Part shown: positions 59,946-64,000 of the stretch, piece after piece
Layout of the letters: every line of letters begins with the position of its first letter
Position numbering within the stretch: the first letter of the stretch is position 1
Source of the DNA: Myxococcales bacterium
GTDB lineage: Bacteria > Myxococcota_A > Polyangia > Polyangiales > Polyangiaceae
Length of the DNA stretch: 64,000 nucleotides
NCBI GenBank assembly: GCA_004193285.1
Contig: SECP01000004.1
Location: 62,001 to 126,000, forward strand
Direction: 5' to 3'
Program-made: the position numbers and the translations under genes
The notes under the pieces: model-generated
What the model saw: the letters and a program-made list of their open reading frames with translations, nothing else
Told to the model about the DNA's origin: nothing
Databases searched by the model: none

Positions 59946-60848
59946 ATGAAGCGGCGCTCTTGGCTGGTCGGCCTCCTCGCCTTCTGCGGCCTCACTCAAC
60001 AGGCTCAGGCCTTCACCCACGTCGTTACCGAGAAGGACACGCTCGCCTCGATCGCGGAGCGCTACTACGGGCGGATTCAGTTCGAGAAGCTGCTCGTCGC
60101 CGCCAATGATTTGGACGCGCGCGGCGGCTCGCCCATCGTCCGCGGCATGCGGCTGGAGGTACCGGCGCTCGGGCACCGCGTGGTGAGGCAAGGCGAAACG
60201 TGGGACACCTTGGCCGCGGAGCTGCTCGGCTCGCCCAAGCGCTCGGACGTGCTGTCGATGGCGAACGACTCCAGCCCGTGGCTCACCCCAGAAGAGGGCG
60301 CGGAGATCATCGTGCCGTTCAACCTGCGGGTCCTGCCCGACACGAACGACACGCTCATCACCATCGCCTATCGGTTCTACGGGGACATGAACCGCGCCTG
60401 GGTGCTGGACCGCTACAACGCCTTGAACGGGCGAAAGCTGCAGCCGGGCGACGCGGTGCTGGTCCCGCTCACCGAGCTGCCGCTCACCGACGCGGGGCGG
60501 CAAGCCGCGCGTGCTTCCGCCGGGGCCGCCTGCTCGGAGGCGCAGGGAGAGACGCGCTCGGTGCAGAAGAAGGTCGCGCAAGAGCTGCCGGCACTGCTCG
60601 CGGATATTCGCAACGGCCGCTACGTGGACGCGGTCGCGCGCGGAACGCGGTTCCTTGCCTCTGCGGAGCTGAGTGAGCCGCAGGTCGCGCTGGTGCACCG
60701 GCAGCTGCTGGAAGCGTACGTGGCGCTGGAAGCGACCGGCTTGGCCACCGCCGCGTGCGCGGAGTGGCTGAAGCGCACGCCCGGCGCGAGCTTGTCGCCG
60801 GTCGACCTCTCCCCCAAAATCCTCGCCGTCTGCGGTCGCGCCCAGTGA
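59946..60848 (+). CDS. Exported LysM-like repeat protein
   Basis: The 300-aa protein starts at ATG 59946, giving a signal peptide (RRSWLVGLLAFCGLTQQAQA). An upstream in-frame ATG at 59907 would spoil it. Three LysM-like units follow: FTHVVTEKDTLASIAERYYG, HRVVRQGETWDTLAAELLG and LPDTNDTLITIAYRFYG. They suggest peptidoglycan binding. The last 120 residues are helical (KVAQELPALLADIRNGRYVD). Its stop overlaps the next start as GTGA, so it belongs to the operon with the DUF58 and BatA-like genes. Confidence 0.85.
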   Translation: MKRRSWLVGLLAFCGLTQQAQAFTHVVTEKDTLASIAERYYGRIQFEKLLVAANDLDARGGSPIVRGMRLEVPALGHRVVRQGETWDTLAAELLGSPKRSDVLSMANDSSPWLTPEEGAEIIVPFNLRVLPDTNDTLITIAYRFYGDMNRAWVLDRYNALNGRKLQPGDAVLVPLTELPLTDAGRQAARASAGAACSEAQGETRSVQKKVAQELPALLADIRNGRYVDAVARGTRFLASAELSEPQVALVHRQLLEAYVALEATGLATAACAEWLKRTPGASLSPVDLSPKILAVCGRAQ

Positions 60849-61753
60849 CCGAGCTTCGGTCCAAGCTCGACTGGGGCGCGTTCGCACCCCTGCGGCTCAA
60901 GGCGCGCAGCGTGGCGGACGGCGTCTACGCAGGCAGCCACAAAAGCCCGCGCAAGGGCTCGGGGGTGGAGTTCGGCGGGCACCGCGCCTACGTGCCGGGC
61001 GACGACCTCCGCTACATCGATCGCCACGCGCTGATGCGCCACGGGGACCTGCTCATCCGCGAGTTCGAGACCGAGACCGACCGCGACCTGTGGCTCTTCG
61101 TGGACGCCACGAAGTCCATGTCCTACGTAGGCCCTGGCGCACCGGGCCCGAAGTACGGCTTTGCGGCCTTGCTCGCGGCCGCGCTCGCCTACATCGCCGT
61201 GCGCACGGGGGACCGCGTCGGTTTGGACTTCTTCGGCGGCAAGAACGCGCGCCCGCTCCCGCCCCGCGCCGGGCGGGACGCCTTCGAGCGCGTCGTCGCG
61301 GCGCTGGAAGACGTGGAGCCGGACGGGGATTTGAGCCAGCACCGCGACGTGGTGGACCAGGCGCTCGGTCGAGCCCAGCGCTCGGCTCGGCGCGGCGCGA
61401 TTCAGGTCGTGCTCACGGATCTTCTGGACCTGCCGAGCGGCAGCTTGTCCTCGCTCACCTCGCTCACGACACGCGGCCGCAGCCTCTCCGTCGTGCAGGT
61501 GCTGTCTCCGGCGGAGCGGGACTTTCCGTTCGAAGGCGCGGTGCAGCTGCGCGCCCTGGAGGGCAACACGGTGGTGGAGACAGACGCGGCGCAGGCGCGC
61601 CAGCGGTACTTGGCCGCGCTCGCAGACGCGCAGCAAAAAGCCGCGCAAGAGCTCACCCCACGCGGCGGGCGCCTCATCACCTGCGCCACCACGGATGCCC
61701 CGGAGGTCATGGTGCGGCGCATCTTGAGCCTGGGCATGGAGCCGAGCGAATGA
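60845..61753 (+). CDS. DUF58 domain protein
   Basis: The 302-aa protein starts at a GTG overlapping the LysM gene stop (GTGA). It has the DUF58 hallmark YVPGDDLRYIDRHALMR and FETETDRDLWLFVDATKSM, followed by a VWA-like fold (RTGDRVGLDFFGG, VVLTDLLDLPSG). DUF58 proteins usually sit beside MoxR ATPases and BatA-type VWA proteins in a system linked to stress tolerance or envelope assembly. No MoxR gene is present in this window. Its stop is coupled to the next gene by ATGA. Confidence 0.9.
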   Translation: MTELRSKLDWGAFAPLRLKARSVADGVYAGSHKSPRKGSGVEFGGHRAYVPGDDLRYIDRHALMRHGDLLIREFETETDRDLWLFVDATKSMSYVGPGAPGPKYGFAALLAAALAYIAVRTGDRVGLDFFGGKNARPLPPRAGRDAFERVVAALEDVEPDGDLSQHRDVVDQALGRAQRSARRGAIQVVLTDLLDLPSGSLSSLTSLTTRGRSLSVVQVLSPAERDFPFEGAVQLRALEGNTVVETDAAQARQRYLAALADAQQKAAQELTPRGGRLITCATTDAPEVMVRRILSLGMEPSE

Positions 61754-63708
61754 GCTTCGTCACCATCCTCGCCCTCGGTCTTTCGCTGCTCGTAGCGGCG
61801 CCCACGCTGGCGCACCTGCTGCGGCGCGGCCGCGCCAACGAGCAAGCCTTTCCCCCCGCAAGCCTGGTGCCGGTAGCGCGCGCCACCGCGAGGGAGCGCA
61901 GCCGCCTGGAAGACCGAGGCATGCTCCTGCTGCGCGCGCTGATGGTGCTGTGCTTGGCGGTGCTGGGGGCGGGACCGCTCGTCCGCTGCTCACGGGTCGC
62001 GCTGGGCCGGAGCGGCGGCGCGTCCGTCGCGATCGCGATCGTGATCGACGACTCGGCGAGCATGAAGACGCAGCTACCGGGCGGCAAAACGCGCTTCGCG
62101 CGGGCGACGGAGGGCGCGCGCGAGCTCCTCGCCTCCGCCCGGGACGGAGACGCGGTCGCGCTGGTGCAAGCCGGCAAACCCGCGCGCGTCACCCTCGCCG
62201 CCGGTACGGATTTGCAAGCGGCGAGTAAGGCCGTGAGCGAGCTGACCCCGAGCGACCGCGCCACCGATCTGGACGGCGCGATTGCGCTGGCTCGCGCCGC
62301 GTTGAGCAGCCTGCCTCACAAGGACAAGCGGGTGGTGCTGCTCAGCGATCTGGCCGGGGAGCTGCCGAAGGACCCGGGCAAGGACGTGTGGGCGGCGCTG
62401 CCGGAGCTAGCGAACAAGGTGGACGACTGCGGCGTGCTGCGCGCCGAGCAGAGCGGGCCTCGCGTCTCGGTCACCCTCGCCTGCTCGAGTGAGCAAGCCG
62501 CCAAAGGCCGAAGCGTGCGGCTCGTCGGCAAAGATCCGGCGCTCAAGACCGAGATGCGGCTGGTCGTGCAGCGAGGCGAGCAGACGCTCACGTTGGAGGC
62601 GAAGCCGAACGTTGCCACTAGCGTGGAGCTCACCGGGCAGGATCAGAATCCGGCCGACGATCGCGCGGAGATTGCGCCCGAGTCGCGCGCTTTGTCGCTC
62701 GCGGTGCATGCGGACAGCGAGCGCGAAGCGGTCGTCACTGGCGGCGCGCCGGTGCTGGAGCAAGCGCTGCACGCGCTGTCGACGGGCGTGGCGGTGCGGC
62801 CGTTGGCGGAGCTCCCGCGCGAAGCGGCCGAGCTCGACGACGTCGCCGCGCTCTTCGTGGACGACCCGCCCGGCCTCACCCCCGAGACCCGCAGCGCTAT
62901 CGATACCTGGCTCGAGCAGGGCGCGGTGGCCGCGCTGTTCATCGGTGAGCGCGCGCACGATACGCAGCTCGGCGCGAGCTTGGAGCCGTTCTTGCGCGGC
63001 GCGGTGGACTGGGAACCGAACGCCGCCGGCCTCAACGTGGACGTCGGCTCGTTCGGCTGGCTGGGCGCCGAAGCGGAGAGCCTGACCGCGCTGGGCGCGA
63101 AAGGGCGCGCGCGTTTGGATAGCGCGCTCCTCCCGGGAGCGGAGGTCGTCGGCCGCTGGGGCGACGGCAAGGTGATGGTCGCGCGCCAAGAGCGAGGGCG
63201 CGGCTTGCTGTTCAGCGTGGGTCTACCGGTTTCGGTGGAGCTGAGCGACTTGGCGCTGCGTCCGGCGTTCCTCTCGCTGCTGGACCAGATGGTGAGCGAG
63301 GCGCTGAGGCGTCGCGGGCCGCGCGAAAGCGTGGCCGGGACCGAGTGGTGGTTCCCGCCGAGCGGCGCGCTGCAGATCAGCGGCACTGGCGGCGCGCTCC
63401 CGACGCGCGAGGCGGACGGGCAGCGCGTGGCGACGCCGGAGTCGGCCGGCCGCTACCAGATCGCCCTGAACGGTAAGACCGAGACGCGCTTCATCACCTT
63501 GCCGCCAGAAGAGATCCTGACGCCGCCGCACCAAGACCTGCCCAGCGACTGGAAGCCGAGCCAAGCAACCGCGGCGCCCCAGGTCGACGCATCGCCGGAG
63601 CTCGGCTGGTTCTTGCTCGCGCTGGTCGCGCTGGAGATTGCGGTCCGGATCTGGCGGCTCACGCGCGAGCGGCGTGCGCACGGTGCTATACAGCCGACCC
63701 TGCCATGA
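61750..63708 (+). CDS. BatA-like VWA membrane protein
   Basis: The 652-aa protein starts at ATG 61750 (ATGA with DUF58). Two N-terminal transmembrane helices (residues 3-22 and about 55-75) are followed by a VWA domain with the MIDAS motif IDDSASM. Beyond it a long beta-rich region and a C-terminal transmembrane helix near 620-640 (LGWFLLALVALEIAVRIW) match the aerotolerance-type BatA/BatB layout. Members are thought to assemble with DUF58 and MoxR proteins. Its stop couples to argS by ATGA. Confidence 0.88.
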   Translation: MSFVTILALGLSLLVAAPTLAHLLRRGRANEQAFPPASLVPVARATARERSRLEDRGMLLLRALMVLCLAVLGAGPLVRCSRVALGRSGGASVAIAIVIDDSASMKTQLPGGKTRFARATEGARELLASARDGDAVALVQAGKPARVTLAAGTDLQAASKAVSELTPSDRATDLDGAIALARAALSSLPHKDKRVVLLSDLAGELPKDPGKDVWAALPELANKVDDCGVLRAEQSGPRVSVTLACSSEQAAKGRSVRLVGKDPALKTEMRLVVQRGEQTLTLEAKPNVATSVELTGQDQNPADDRAEIAPESRALSLAVHADSEREAVVTGGAPVLEQALHALSTGVAVRPLAELPREAAELDDVAALFVDDPPGLTPETRSAIDTWLEQGAVAALFIGERAHDTQLGASLEPFLRGAVDWEPNAAGLNVDVGSFGWLGAEAESLTALGAKGRARLDSALLPGAEVVGRWGDGKVMVARQERGRGLLFSVGLPVSVELSDLALRPAFLSLLDQMVSEALRRRGPRESVAGTEWWFPPSGALQISGTGGALPTREADGQRVATPESAGRYQIALNGKTETRFITLPPEEILTPPHQDLPSDWKPSQATAAPQVDASPELGWFLLALVALEIAVRIWRLTRERRAHGAIQPTLP

Positions 63709-64000
63709 CGGACGCCATCCAGTCGCCCCAGCAAGAGCTCGCCCAGCGCTTTCAGCAAGCCGTCGCCAAGGCCTTCGGCCCGGAGCACGCGGGCATGGAT
63801 CCCTTGGTGCGCCGCTCGGATCGCGCGGATCTTCAAGCCAACTTGGCGATGAGCCTGGGCAAGGCACTAAAGAAGCCTCCCCGCGAGGTCGCCCAGGCGC
63901 TGCTGAGCGCGCTAGACGCGGCGGACTTGTGCGAGAAGCTGGAGATCGCCGGCCCCGGCTTCATCAACGTCACGCTCAAGAACGAGTACCTGAACGGCCT
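63705..64000 (+). CDS. argS: Arginyl-tRNA synthetase, 5' part, cut by the window edge
   Basis: The first 98 residues are visible. They carry the N-terminal Arg-tRNA synthetase additional domain: DPLVRRSDRADLQANLAMSLGKAL and IAGPGFINVTLKNEYL are strongly diagnostic. The enzyme charges tRNA-Arg with arginine. The ATG overlaps the BatA stop as ATGA, so an essential translation gene appears to be coupled to an envelope operon. Confidence 0.92.
   Translation, partial: MTDAIQSPQQELAQRFQQAVAKAFGPEHAGMDPLVRRSDRADLQANLAMSLGKALKKPPREVAQALLSALDAADLCEKLEIAGPGFINVTLKNEYLNG

Overview
This window reads as a chromosomal segment of a high-GC, Gram-negative predatory or soil-type bacterium, most likely a myxobacterium (Myxococcota, Polyangia/Sorangium-like). 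The reasons are the very strong G/C preference at third codon positions, four Hanks-type Ser/Thr kinases in 64 kb, FHA and PilZ signalling proteins, many lipoproteins with long Gly/Ser/Ala linkers behind the lipobox, a protease with a MYXO-CTERM-like tail, AgmX/TonB-like C-terminal domains and a DUF222-type HNH endonuclease. This placement is inference: there is no rRNA in the window, and I recognised no tRNA, CRISPR array or intact insertion sequence.

Layout. 0.1-7.4 kb: a Pro-rich membrane protein with a His-rich 45-bp tandem repeat, a porin plus MHS-type transporter pair, a NodB-like lipoprotein and an alpha/beta hydrolase. 7.5-11.5 kb: a minus-strand run of aguB-aguA (agmatine to putrescine), an exported hydrolase-like protein and an RluA/RluD pseudouridine synthase. 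11.5-14.0 kb: rfbA-rfbC-rfbB for dTDP-sugar synthesis, without rfbD. 14.0-21.5 kb: a minus-strand operon of a giant exported TPR/HEAT protein, a lipoprotein, tsaD, a GT2 glycosyltransferase and a methyltransferase. 21.6-30.7 kb: a DUF2079 membrane protein, a large lipoprotein, a propeller-like gene whose start is unclear, a PilZ-TM-AMIN-like protein and a divergent double-FHA membrane protein. 30.7-33.2 kb: a tandem pair of paralogous Cys-rich lipoproteins separated by strong inverted repeats. 33.5-39.5 kb: a four-gene operon (lipoprotein, TPR/PEGA-like protein, periplasmic-binding-like lipoprotein, serine protease) that overlaps a convergent Ser/Thr kinase gene. 39.6-44.6 kb: a Cys-rich lipoprotein, a DUF5995-like protein, an S51 peptidase and a TMTC-like membrane protein. 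44.6-50.5 kb: two adjacent kinases, one lacking the DFG aspartate, a TonB/AgmX-like protein and a GT-C glycosyltransferase. 50.5-53.9 kb: a MinD/J-like/RodZ-HTH fusion, a DsbA-like lipoprotein and a DnaQ-type exonuclease. 53.9-56.5 kb: a gene-poor accessory islet around an HNH endonuclease, with a probable IS481-type solo end. 56.5-64.0 kb: zwf, a sensor kinase, and a translationally coupled LysM / DUF58 / BatA-VWA / argS run cut by the window edge.

Housekeeping functions (tsaD, rluD-type, zwf, argS, agu, rfb) are interleaved with envelope and signalling genes. Genes within operons are tightly packed and often share ATGA, GTGA, TTGA or TGATG junctions, which fixed many of the start choices. 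The parts most likely to hold undescribed biology are the 33.5-39.5 kb lipoprotein/protease/kinase neighbourhood, the tandem Cys-rich lipoproteins, the pseudokinase pair, the MinD-J-HTH fusion and the dispersed palindromic repeat.
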